DNA from: Marivivens sp.
GTDB lineage: Bacteria; Pseudomonadota; Alphaproteobacteria; Rhodobacterales; Rhodobacteraceae
Assembly (NCBI GenBank): GCA_024642115.1
Contig: JAHEBU010000007.1
Span: forward strand, 169,968-233,967
Length of the DNA stretch: 64,000 nt
Reading direction: 5' to 3'
In this document: one piece after another, positions 41,497 through 51,500 of the stretch
Layout of the letters: each line of letters opens with the position of its first letter
Position numbering within the stretch: the first letter of the stretch is position 1
Position numbers and translations under genes: made by a program
The notes under the pieces: model-generated
What the model saw: only the letters and a program-made list of their open reading frames with translations
Databases searched by the model: none
Told to the model about the DNA's origin: nothing

Positions 41497-44361
41497 TCAA
41501 AGCAACAGATCGCTGGCGGTCATGCCGGTGACCTGGGTCACGCAAATTTCGTAGTCGCGAACGCCGTCGCCGTTGATGTCCATGCGCAACAATGTGGTCG
41601 TGCCGATCTCTGTCGCCCAGACCGAATAGGCCGCAGCCACGCCACCCGCGCTGAAGCTTAGCGCCTGCTGACCTGCAAGATTAATATTGGCGTCGATAGC
41701 GGTCAAATCGATGAGGTCTACGCCGACGGTGAAATCGGCAACGATGTCGCGCGTCGTCAGGACTCCGCAATCCTCTGCCGACGAAAAGACGAAAACGTCC
41801 GTCGCGTCGTCAACGCCGCCGAACAATCTGTCCTGACCCGCGCCACCGTTGAGGGTGTCCGAACCGGTACTGCCAACGATGGTGTTGCTGAGTTCGTTTC
41901 CGACCAGGGTCAGCCCTGCGACACTGGCACGAATATACTCGACCGCGACTCCGGCTCCGAGAACATAGTTGGCCGACGCCAGGATCGTGTCGCTTCCGCC
42001 GGTCGCCGTCTCGACAATGTCGTCGACCGACGACTCGATGATGTAGCGGTCGTTTCCATCACCGCCGACAAAGGTATCGTGGCCAAGACTGCCAAAAAAT
42101 GTGTTGTCCTGAGAATTGCCGGTAAGGGTCAGCCCCTTGTAGCCAATTCCCCGGATGCTTTCGACGTTCACATCCTCGCCAATCGCATAGTTCACGCGGG
42201 CCACGATGATATCGCGTCCCTCATCTGCGGCCTCGATCACGACATCGTTCGCGGTAAAGATCGTGTACCTGTCGTTTCCCAGCCCGCCTTCCATGATATC
42301 GACACCGCCGACGTCGGAAAGTGTGACATCGGTCAGTCCGGTCGCGCCTTGGTTGATGAGGTTTGGGTGTCCGGCAATCTGACTGACGAGCGTCCCCGAA
42401 CCGTTGCCTGACCAATACTGCACCAGTCCGGAGGTGGTCGGACTGATCGACGACCACGCATTGTCCCAGATCGTTTCGGCGTCGAGTGCGTGGTCAAAGA
42501 TCCGGATATCGCCAACCCCGGCATCGTCGTCCAGAACGATCGTGCCCGTGGTGCTGAGGCCCCGGGTTCCCGGAGCGAAATCGGTGCTGAAACTTTCGTT
42601 TCCATCAATATAAACAACCAGATGGCCGGATGCGTCGTCGTAGGTGATCGACAGTCGGTGCGCCTCTCCGTCGAACAGGCCGCTGCCAATGGCATCGAAC
42701 CTCCAGTCGTCGACGCTGGCCCCGTTGAACTTCAGTCCTGCGCTGCCGTCATTGTAGCGGTAGATGCTGAAATTGCCGAAATCCAGCGAATAGTGCTGAT
42801 CGACCAGAGCCGTCTGTTGCCATATCAGTTCAAGAGTGAAGGACTGGTTGGGAAACAGCTGCGCCCCTGTCAGTCGCACCGAGGCGCCGTTGCTGAAATC
42901 CGTTGTCACAAGATGGAATACCTCGGGCTGCGTCTGAACGCCGACGGCCCCGCCATACAATAGGTCCGCTCCCGCTCCGCCAAAAAGGTGGTCGCCGCCC
43001 GCGCCGCCATAAAGCCGGTCGTTCCCGTTTCCGCCAAACAGGGTATCGGCCCCATCGCCGCCATAAAGGAAGTTCTGCACGGCGTTGCCGGTTATCGTGT
43101 CCGCACCGCGCCCGCCGACCGCATGTTCGATGGTCGCCCCATAGGCGATGGAGACGTTTTCGATCTGCCCGCCGATGTCCGAAAACGTGCCCGCGTTCAG
43201 GTCGATCCGTTGCGAGGCCGCGAACCGGGACGCATCCAGCGTGTCGATCCCGCCTGCGTCCCAGATCGTCAGGTTCGGCGATGTGTTGATGGTGAAATCA
43301 AAAATCGGTCCGGTGTTGCTGTTGAATCCATAGGTGCTGTTGCCGGTCCGGGTCGTCATGTTCGCCCCGTAGATCGTTTGCAGTGCCATGATGTCATAGA
43401 GCATAGGCGTATCGTATCCGCCGCCGGTGGCACCGGTTTCGCTGCCGTCGAAATAGCTCATGATCGTGTACTGGTTGGAGTCCTGGATGAACTGGGCGCT
43501 GTTGCCATAGGTGATCGACAGGCCGACGCCCGCGTTGTAGTCGCCGGGGTGCGACAGCCCAAGGTTGTGTCCGAATTCATGCATGAACGCCCCCCAGATC
43601 CAGGATCCGGGCAGAATGTCGCTCTGAACAGGGGTGCCGTTGTACCACATATCCCCTGCCTGAGCAGACGCAGCGGTGCTGCCGGGATAGTAGCCAAAGG
43701 CGCCTGCGCCGTCGTTGGCCTCATAGTTGGCCATCAGCATGGTGGCGTTGTTGGTGTAGCCGCCGGGGTTTACTTCGGTAAAGGTGACGTTGATGTATTC
43801 CGAGTAAAGCGCCAGAATCTCGCGGGCTGCGGCCATTTCCTGTGCGCTGAAGCGGCTGAAATTGGGCTCTTGTCCCGGATCGGTCGACCGAAACCCGAAG
43901 GTCACTGTCGCCCCGGTGCCGTGTGTCGCGCTCCAGCTGTAGTTGGTGTCGATAACCCCACCGATCATCAGTGGATCGAAATCGGCTCTCGTCCCCAGTG
44001 TGGCCGACAGGCCGTAGGTACCGGTGCTGGTCCCATAGCCCGACACGTCCAGAAAATAGGTGCCAGTTGCCGTGGCCGTGTAGGTCAGGATCGAGTTGCG
44101 GTTGGGAAGCCCGTCGTCGTTGAACGCGAGAATGCTGGTCCCGTTTGTCCCGATCAGGTTCAAGTAGGGGTCGTTCAGAAGCCCGGTGCCAATCCCGACG
44201 GCGGCAAAGGTGTAAGTCTGCCCGGCTACGAGATTGACCCGATACCAGTCATGGTCGCTGCCACCGCTGATTGTGCCATGCAGGGTCCCGTCCATCGCAA
44301 TGGTTGTGGTCGTTGCGGACGAGCCGGGGGTATCGGCCACGGGATTGATCGGCAGGGGCAT
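41497..44361 (-). CDS. Serralysin-type (M10) secreted metalloprotease with LamG and RTX repeats
   Basis: 954 residues. An N-terminal pre-peptidase C-type region (about 15-125), then an M10 catalytic domain with HEFGHNLGLSHP (zinc ligands His261, His265, His271; catalytic Glu262) and Met-turn IMSYF (Met301). Next an RTX block (about 425-475), a LamG-like concanavalin fold (about 487-660), a second Ca-binding block with GGLGNDRYTIF and similar repeats (about 690-850), and a C-terminal secretion-type end with DINGDGVRDYE (EF-hand-like). It should be secreted by a type I system and bind Ca2+. ATG 44361 lies 22 bases after the -10 box noted upstream. No T1SS genes are adjacent. Confidence 0.9.
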   Translation of the reverse strand: MPLPINPVADTPGSSATTTTIAMDGTLHGTISGGSDHDWYRVNLVAGQTYTFAAVGIGTGLLNDPYLNLIGTNGTSILAFNDDGLPNRNSILTYTATATGTYFLDVSGYGTSTGTYGLSATLGTRADFDPLMIGGVIDTNYSWSATHGTGATVTFGFRSTDPGQEPNFSRFSAQEMAAAREILALYSEYINVTFTEVNPGGYTNNATMLMANYEANDGAGAFGYYPGSTAASAQAGDMWYNGTPVQSDILPGSWIWGAFMHEFGHNLGLSHPGDYNAGVGLSITYGNSAQFIQDSNQYTIMSYFDGSETGATGGGYDTPMLYDIMALQTIYGANMTTRTGNSTYGFNSNTGPIFDFTINTSPNLTIWDAGGIDTLDASRFAASQRIDLNAGTFSDIGGQIENVSIAYGATIEHAVGGRGADTITGNAVQNFLYGGDGADTLFGGNGNDRLYGGAGGDHLFGGAGADLLYGGAVGVQTQPEVFHLVTTDFSNGASVRLTGAQLFPNQSFTLELIWQQTALVDQHYSLDFGNFSIYRYNDGSAGLKFNGASVDDWRFDAIGSGLFDGEAHRLSITYDDASGHLVVYIDGNESFSTDFAPGTRGLSTTGTIVLDDDAGVGDIRIFDHALDAETIWDNAWSSISPTTSGLVQYWSGNGSGTLVSQIAGHPNLINQGATGLTDVTLSDVGGVDIMEGGLGNDRYTIFTANDVVIEAADEGRDIIVARVNYAIGEDVNVESIRGIGYKGLTLTGNSQDNTFFGSLGHDTFVGGDGNDRYIIESSVDDIVETATGGSDTILASANYVLGAGVAVEYIRASVAGLTLVGNELSNTIVGSTGSDTLNGGAGQDRLFGGVDDATDVFVFSSAEDCGVLTTRDIVADFTVGVDLIDLTAIDANINLAGQQALSFSAGGVAAAYSVWATEIGTTTLLRMDINGDGVRDYEICVTQVTGMTASDLLL

Positions 44362-44383
44362 CAGGCGTCTCCGTCAGTCACAA

Positions 44384-44411
44384 TTTACAGGTGTGCGTCC
44401 GCTTTGGTCAA
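44384..44411 (-). promoter_or_regulatory. Candidate promoter of the metalloprotease gene
   Basis: On the minus strand: TTGACC (44411-44406), 16-base spacer, TGTAAA (44389-44384), then about 22 bases to the ATG. Spacing is one base short of the optimum and the -10 match is partial. Confidence 0.4.
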
Positions 44412-44502
44412 CAACGGGCATGACACATCAACCCAAAGTGTCGAAAAACCGCGTGACGTAAATGTGGCCCCAAGCGGACTCTCAACGGGCGATCTGCGCC
44501 AT

Positions 44503-45183
44503 TCAGGAAACAGTCTGTTCACAGATATCGCTGCGCGCGGTCATGGCCCCGTCAAAGGTCCTGCGCAGGGCAACATCCACGTCAGCCATGCTGACGGGCA
44601 GTCCCAGATCGACGAGGCTGGTGACGCCGTGGTCTTTGATGCCGCAGGGAACGATGCCGTCAAAGTGGCTCAGGTCGGGGTCGATGTTGATCGAGAGCCC
44701 GTGAAAGCTGATCCATTTGCGCAGACGGATCCCAAGTGCGGCGATCTTGTCCTCGCGCAGTGTGCCGTCGGGGGCTGCGCCCTTGTCCGGCCGTTCGACC
44801 CAGACACCCACCCGGCCGGGCCGGATCAGGCCGGTGACATTGAATTCGGCCAGTGCGGCGATGATCCAGCGTTCCAGATCGCGCACGAAGCATCGCACAT
44901 CCCGTCCGCGCGCGCCTACGTCCAGCATGACATAGGCGACCCGCTGCCCCGGCCCGTGATAGGTGTATTGCCCCCCGCGTTTGGAGATGTGCACCGGAAA
45001 GCGGTCAGGGTCGGTCAGGTCTGCGGCCTTGGCGCTGGTCCCGGCGGTGTAGAGGGGGGGATGTTCGACCAGCCAGATACATTCGTCTGCCGTGCCTGCC
45101 GCGATGGCCTCGGCCCGTGCCTCCATAAAGGCCACGGCGTCGTCATAGCCCGTCAGCCCGTCCGTGGTGATCCACTCGACCAT
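44503..45183 (-). CDS. lipB: Lipoyl (octanoyl) transferase
   Basis: 226 residues. LipB moves octanoyl from acyl-carrier protein to lipoyl domains; lipoic acid is needed by pyruvate and 2-oxoglutarate dehydrogenases. [38 protein letters not shown] (conserved RGG..TYHGPGQ) and [25 protein letters not shown], whose Cys is the usual acyl-binding residue. ATG 45183 has AGGAG upstream; the frame extends upstream to 45261 but is not typical. It lies between the two RTX exoprotein genes. Confidence 0.95.
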   Translation of the reverse strand: MVEWITTDGLTGYDDAVAFMEARAEAIAAGTADECIWLVEHPPLYTAGTSAKAADLTDPDRFPVHISKRGGQYTYHGPGQRVAYVMLDVGARGRDVRCFVRDLERWIIAALAEFNVTGLIRPGRVGVWVERPDKGAAPDGTLREDKIAALGIRLRKWISFHGLSINIDPDLSHFDGIVPCGIKDHGVTSLVDLGLPVSMADVDVALRRTFDGAMTARSDICEQTVS

Positions 45184-45254
45184 CGCCCGCTCTCCTTGAA
45201 CCGCACCACTTGTGGGGCTTTGGCGGACTGTTGTCAAAACCCAACCTTTTCCTC

Positions 45255-45283
45255 TTGGCATCGGTTGGAGGCTGAATTATACG
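45255..45283 (+). promoter_or_regulatory. Promoter of tRNA-Leu
   Basis: TTGGCA (45255-45260), 17-base spacer, TATACG (45278-45283). The transcription start would be near 45290, about 19 bases before the tRNA 5' end. Confidence 0.65.
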
Positions 45284-45308
45284 CCGCCCAGCCTACCAGG
45301 CATGATTT

Positions 45309-45395
45309 GCGGTCGTGGCGGAATTGGTAGACGCGCAGCGTTGAGGTCGCTGTTCCTTAACCGGAGTGGAGGTTCGATTCCTCTCGACCGCACCA
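45309..45395 (+). tRNA. tRNA-Leu (anticodon GAG)
   Basis: Acceptor arms GCGGTCG / CGACCGC close perfectly and the CCA end is encoded (45393-45395). The D arm GGCGGAATTGGTAGACGC, anticodon loop TTGAGGT with stem CAGCG/CGCTG, a long type II variable arm, and T arm GAGGTTCGATTCCTC are all present. The anticodon GAG reads CUC and CUU leucine codons. A hairpin follows at 45396. Confidence 0.96.
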
Positions 45396-45413
45396 GATCA
45401 GACTGTGCTGATC
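45396..45413 (+). terminator. Hairpin after tRNA-Leu
   Basis: GATCAG / CTGATC (45396-45401 with 45408-45413) with loop ACTGTG, followed by GCCCCTTTC. It begins directly after the CCA and may end the tRNA transcript, although the T-run is short. Confidence 0.45.
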
Positions 45414-45550
45414 GCCCCTTTCATCCGTAAAATTCGAAGCGTTTGCAGCGGGCAGATTAGGCAACGCTTTACCCTCGTCATGCTTTCACGTTCTCAAACC
45501 GCCCCTGCCGTCCCGCTGGACGATCAGGCCCCTGCGGCACGAGGATCAGC

Positions 45551-48500
45551 ATGGCGACGTTCAACGGCACATCCGGCAACGACACGCAATCGGGCGGGTT
45601 CGGCAGCGACACGTTTTATGGCGGCGCTGGGAACGATACGATTTCTGGGAACGACGGAAACGATGTGGGCTGGGGCGGGACCGGCAACGACACCCTTTAT
45701 GGTGGCAATGGCAATGACGCCATGGCCGGGGATGCGGGCAACGACACGGTTTACGGGGATGCCGGCAGCGATACGGTTGTCGGCGGACAAGGTAACGATT
45801 CCTTATATGGAGGCACCGAAAACGACGTCATTCTGGGCGATGGAAACCTGGTCATCCTCGCCAATCTGGCCTCGGGTCCAGCCAACACGCCCACAACACT
45901 GACAATCGTCAACACGGCCAACGGTCCGGTCGATCTGTATTATGTCGATGGTGGTGGGAACCCTGTCTATTACGCCACCATTGAGGCCGGGCAGACCTAT
46001 GTGCAATCGACATTCACCGAATATAACTGGATCATGCGCGATCCGGCGTCCAACTATTTCGTGGACAGCATTCAGGGTGCGCCCAACCAGACGTTCACCT
46101 TTGGGCCGTCGATGGATGACAAGCTGTTTGGCGGCACCGGCGACGACACGATGTACGGCCAATACGGCAATGACACATTGTACGGAGAAGACGGAAACGA
46201 CCACGTCTACGGGGGATATGGCAACGACAGCTTGTACGGCGGCCTTGGTAATGACACGCTGTATGGCGACGACGGTAATGACTGGCTGAGCGGGGACGCA
46301 GGTAACGACACCCTGTTTGGCGGCGCTGGTGACGACACGCTGGTCGGGAGCGCGGGCGCGGACAGCATGGACGGCGGAACCGGCATGGATTTCGTCGATT
46401 ACAGCGCCTCGAGCGCGGGTGTCACGGTCAATCTGCAAACCGGGGCTGCAAGCGGGGGCGATGCGCAGGGCGATACCCTGGGCGGGGTCGACGGCATCAT
46501 CGGGTCATCGTTCAACGACGTTCTGATCGGATCTGACTGGCAAGGCACCGGGCCGGGCGATACCTATACCACCATCATCTATGCGGGCGCAGGCAATGAC
46601 AGCGTCTACGGCGGCGGGGGCAACGACACCCTGTACGGCGGCACCAACGACGACCTGATCTATGGCGGCGACGGCGACGACACCATCGGCAACTGGTCGA
46701 TCGACGACAGCGGCAACGACACGATGTACGGCGGCAACGGCAATGATTCCATCATTGGCGGCGCAGGCAATGACACGGTTTTCGGCGACGCTGGCGATGA
46801 CGTCCTGTCCGGCCAGACCGGCAATGACACCCTGTATGGCGGCGATGGGCAGGACAATTTCCTGATCACGGACGACCACAACGGCGACATCATCTTTGGT
46901 GGCGAGGGGGGCGTGGACAACGACGCCATCCTGTTCAGCAACTATTTGACCACTCAAGGTGTCAACGTCACCTTTACCGGGGCCGAGGCGGGAACCTATG
47001 CCTTTGTGGCCAGTGGGGCCGCGACAGGGACGTTTTCGCAGATCGAGGTGATCGCGGGCACCGAATACGGCGACCAGATCAACGCTGCGTCCGATACAAG
47101 TGCCGTGTCCATCTATGCTGGTGGCGGCAATGACACCGTCACGGGCGGCAGTTCCAACGACGTGTTGGTCGGAGATGCCGGCGATGACACCCTGTATGGC
47201 GGCGCAGGCAACGACTATCTGGAGGGTGGCAGCGGCAATGACACCCTGCGCGGCGGCCCGGGCGACGATATCCTGTACGGCGGCGCTGGCAACGATTACC
47301 TCGACACCGATCTGTTCGGCGCGGGGACGGTCTATGGCGGTGACGACGCCGACACCATCAACATCGGCGACAACCACGGCGCCGGGACGATTTTCGGCGG
47401 CGAAGGCGGGGTCGATCAGGACCGGCTTCAGTTCAACAATTACGGCGGCACCTCTGGCGTCAATCTTACCTTTACCGGCAACGAGGCGGGCACCTATAGC
47501 TTTGGCTCGGCCACCGGCACCTTTTCGCAGATAGAGACTATCGCCGGGTCTGCTTATAACGACACCATCAACGCGGCCGCCTCGGCCCTGTCGCAGACCC
47601 TGGATGCCGGAGCGGGCAACGATACCGTCACGGGCGGGTCGGGCAATGATACGCTGTACGGCGGCACCGGCGATGACACGCTGAGTGGTGGAGCCGGCAC
47701 CGACACCCTTTTCGGCGGCAGTGGCAATGACGTGCTGTTTGGTGGGTCGGGCAACGACAGCATCGACGGCGGAACGGGCAACGACACGATCGCAGGCGGG
47801 GCGGGCGCCGACACGCTGACCGGCGGCGGCGGCACCGATACGCTGGACTATTCCACCGACACCACCGGGGTCGCGGTCAACCAGGGCACCAACACCGCCT
47901 CGGGCGGGGATGCGCAGGGTGATGTCATCTCTGGCTTTACCAACCTTGCGGGGGGCAGCGGCAACGACACTCTGACATTGTCGTCAACCAGCGGGACGCT
48001 GTTTGGCGGCGACGGGTCCGATGCCCTGGCAGGCGGGGCAGGCAACGACCTGATCTATGGTGGCACCGGCAACGATGGCATCAATGGTGATGCCGGGAAC
48101 GACACAATCTATGGCGATGCCGGCAATGACATCATCCAGGGGGGTGCAGGTAACGACACGATCTATGGTGGCACCGGCAACGATTTGCTGTCCGGCGAAG
48201 CGGGCAACGACACGCTGTTCGGCGGCGACGATCGCGATACGTTCCTCATCCAGTCCGGATTTGGCACCGATACCGTTGCGGGCGGCGAAGGGGGCTCTGA
48301 TTTTGACACCCTGAACGCGAGCTTTCTGTCTACTGCGACGACAGTCACCTATTCTGCGACCGAGGCCGGAACCCTGACCAACGGGGCCGACAGCGTTACG
48401 TTCACGGAAATCGAACAGGTCACGACCGGATCGGGCAACGACACGATCAACGCCAGTGCAGCGACCGGCGGGATCGCCGCGGATGCAGGCGCCGGGGACG

Positions 48501-51500
48501 ACACCCTGACAGGCGGGTCAGGCGATGACACACTGACCGCCGGGTCCGGCAACGACACGGTCTATGGTGGGGTCGGAAACGACACGCTGTTCGGTGGGCT
48601 GGGCGATGACAGGCTCTTTGGCGGGGCGGGCAACGACAGCATCGACGGCGGTACCGGCAACGATACGATCAGTGGTGGGGCAGGTGCGGATACGCTGACA
48701 GGTGGCGGTGGCATCGACACCCTGGACTATTCGACCAGTTCCAGCGGCGTGATCGTCAATCTGGCCGCCAATACAGCCTCGGGTGGGGATGCGCAGGGCG
48801 ATGTCATTTCCGGTTTCACCAACGTCACCGGCAGCGCCTACAACGACACCCTAACGCTGTCGAACAACGGCGGCACAGCGTTTGGCGGGGCCGGAAACGA
48901 CGGCATCAACGGCGGGTCGGGCAATGACCTCATCTATGGCGGTGACGGCAGCGATGCCGTTGTCGCGGGGGCTGGCAACGACACGGTCTATGGTGACCTT
49001 GGCAATGACCTCTTGCTGGGCGGCCTTGGCAACGACACGATCTACGGCGGGGCCGGCTTCGACACGATCTATGGCGATGGCGGCAACGACCTGCTGTATG
49101 GCGGCGACGACAGCGACCGGTTCGTTCTTTACACCGCGTCGGGGACCGACACGATCGTGGGGGGCGAAGGTGGGTCCGACTATGACCTGATCGACGCCAC
49201 AGGCCTAGGGTCCACCAACGTTACCTACACCGGCAACGAGGCCGGGACAATCACGAGCGGGTCCGACACGGCCACGTTCTCTGAAATCGAACAGATCCTG
49301 ACCGGGTCGGGCAACGACACGATCAATGCCGCCGCTGACAGTTGGGGCGTCAGCGTCGATGCGGGCGCTGGCAACGACACCATCATCGGCGGGTCAGGCA
49401 ATGACACGCTGTCAGGTGGAACCGGCAACGACAAGTTGACCGGCGGGGCTGGGGCCGACGTCCTTTATGGGGGGGACGGGGCCGATACATTCTATGCCGG
49501 GTCGGGGGCTGGCAACGATGTCATTTTCGGCGGCGAAGGGGGCATCGACAATGACACACTTGTCGTCCAGCGGGGTTCGATTGTTACCTATGGCGGCGGG
49601 AACAACGAGGCGGGCACAATCGCGCTTGCCTCGGGCGGGACAGTCACGTTTTCCCAAATCGAAAACATCAATTTCGAGGGGGTCATCGACGGCACGTCGG
49701 GCGATGACGTCATGGGATCGAGCTTTGTCGATCCGCAGGCCGATTCCATCGACGGCGCTGATGGCAATGATGATCTAATCTACGGCTATGGCGGCAACGA
49801 CAGCATCGACAGCGGCGCTGGCAACAACGAGGTTTACGGCGGCGACGGCAACGACACGCTGAGTTCGGGCGATGGCAATGACACGCTGTCGGGCGATGCG
49901 GGCAATGACAACCTGTACAGCGGCCTGGGCAACGACACCCTATATGGCGGGGACGGCGACGATACGCTTGACGGTGGGGGTGGTAACGACACGCTATATG
50001 GGGGGCTGGGCGCAGACAGCCTGTCCGGCGGGGCCGGACTCGACACGGTCTATGGCGGCGATGGCAACGACGATGTCAGCGCCGGTGCAGATAGCGACAC
50101 GGTCTATGGTGGGACGGGTGATGACACCCTGCGCGGCGATGCTGGCGACGATTCCCTGTTGGGCGACGCAGGCAATGACACGCTCTACGGCGGGGCCAAT
50201 AACGATAGTCTGGACGGAGGCGCGGACAGCGACATCCTGTATGGCGGGGCCGGCGACGACGTTCTGGACGGGAACACCGGCGATGACACGCTGTATGGCG
50301 GCACCGGCAACGACACGATGTTTGGCGGCGACGGCAACGACACCATAAATGCCACGGGCGGCAACGATACGGCATACGGCGGGGCCGGGGACGATACATT
50401 CTATGCCGCGACCGAGGCGGTCACGTTTTACGGCGACGCTGGCAATGATACGCTGAACGGGTCCAGCGCAGGCGATACTCTGGACGGCGGGGCAGGCAAC
50501 GATACCCTGCTGGGCGGCAGCGGCAACGACACCCTGATCGGCGGCACCGGTGACGACAGCCTGAATGGCGGGGCTGGCGACGACACGTTTGTTCTGAACG
50601 GCGCCTTTGGCACCGACACGATCGAGGGCGGCGAAACCGCCGAGACTGCGGGCGACCGTATTGATGCCAGCCAGATGTCGGCGGGCATGACCCTTACCTA
50701 TTCCGGGGCCGAGGCAGGCACGCTGGGCGATGGCAGTTCGACGGCCACGTTTTCAGAGATCGAACAGGTCGATCTGGGCGGCGGAAACGACACCGTTTAC
50801 GGCGGGGCCGGGGATGACAGGGTCAGTACGGCTGGGGGCGATGATACTCTATACGGTGGGGCAGGCGACGACAGTTTCAGCGCGGGGTCTGGTAATGACC
50901 TGATCTATGGCGGCGATGGCAACGATATCCTGATCGCGGGCGGGGATGACGACACCGTCTATGGCGATGCGGGCAACGACAGCATCGATGGCGTTCAGGG
51001 CAATGACATCCTTTATGGCGGGGCGGGTGATGACACTGTCCTTGGTGGGGATGGCAATGACACCCTGTATGGCGGCACCGGCGCCGATACGCTGGTCGGC
51101 GGAAACGACGACGACAGCATTCAGGGGGGCGACGGCGCCGACAGCATCGACGGCGGATCGGGCAACGATACGCTGGCGGGCGGTGCGGGCGACGACACCC
51201 TGTCAGGCGGCTCTGGCAACGACACGTTCGTTCTGGAAACCGGCGGCGGGTCGGATGTTGTCACCGATTTCAGTCTGACGGACAGTAACGGCGACGGTCG
51301 CTTTGACGATCAGATCGACGTGGGCGATCTGGTGGATGGTGAGGGCAATCCTGTCAACGCCTGGGACGTGGTCGTCACCGATGACGGGTCGGGCAATGCA
51401 AAGCTGACCTTTCCCAGTGGTGAGACGCTGGTGTTGCAGGGCGTGAGCCCCGCCCAGATGTCGACCGCGCCGCAATTATATGCGGCAGGCATCCCCTGCT

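Noticed and set aside
42988..45330. A 780-residue open frame opposite the metalloprotease and lipB genes
   Set aside because: Its protein is rich in Arg, Gly and Val with no motif, and it covers two strongly supported genes on the minus strand.
45309..45395. An integrated element at the tRNA-Leu gene
   Set aside because: No integrase and no repeat of the tRNA 3' end was found downstream.
45560..51240. CRISPR or satellite DNA in the giant gene region
   Set aside because: The 27-base period is the coding period of RTX nonapeptides in one continuous open frame.
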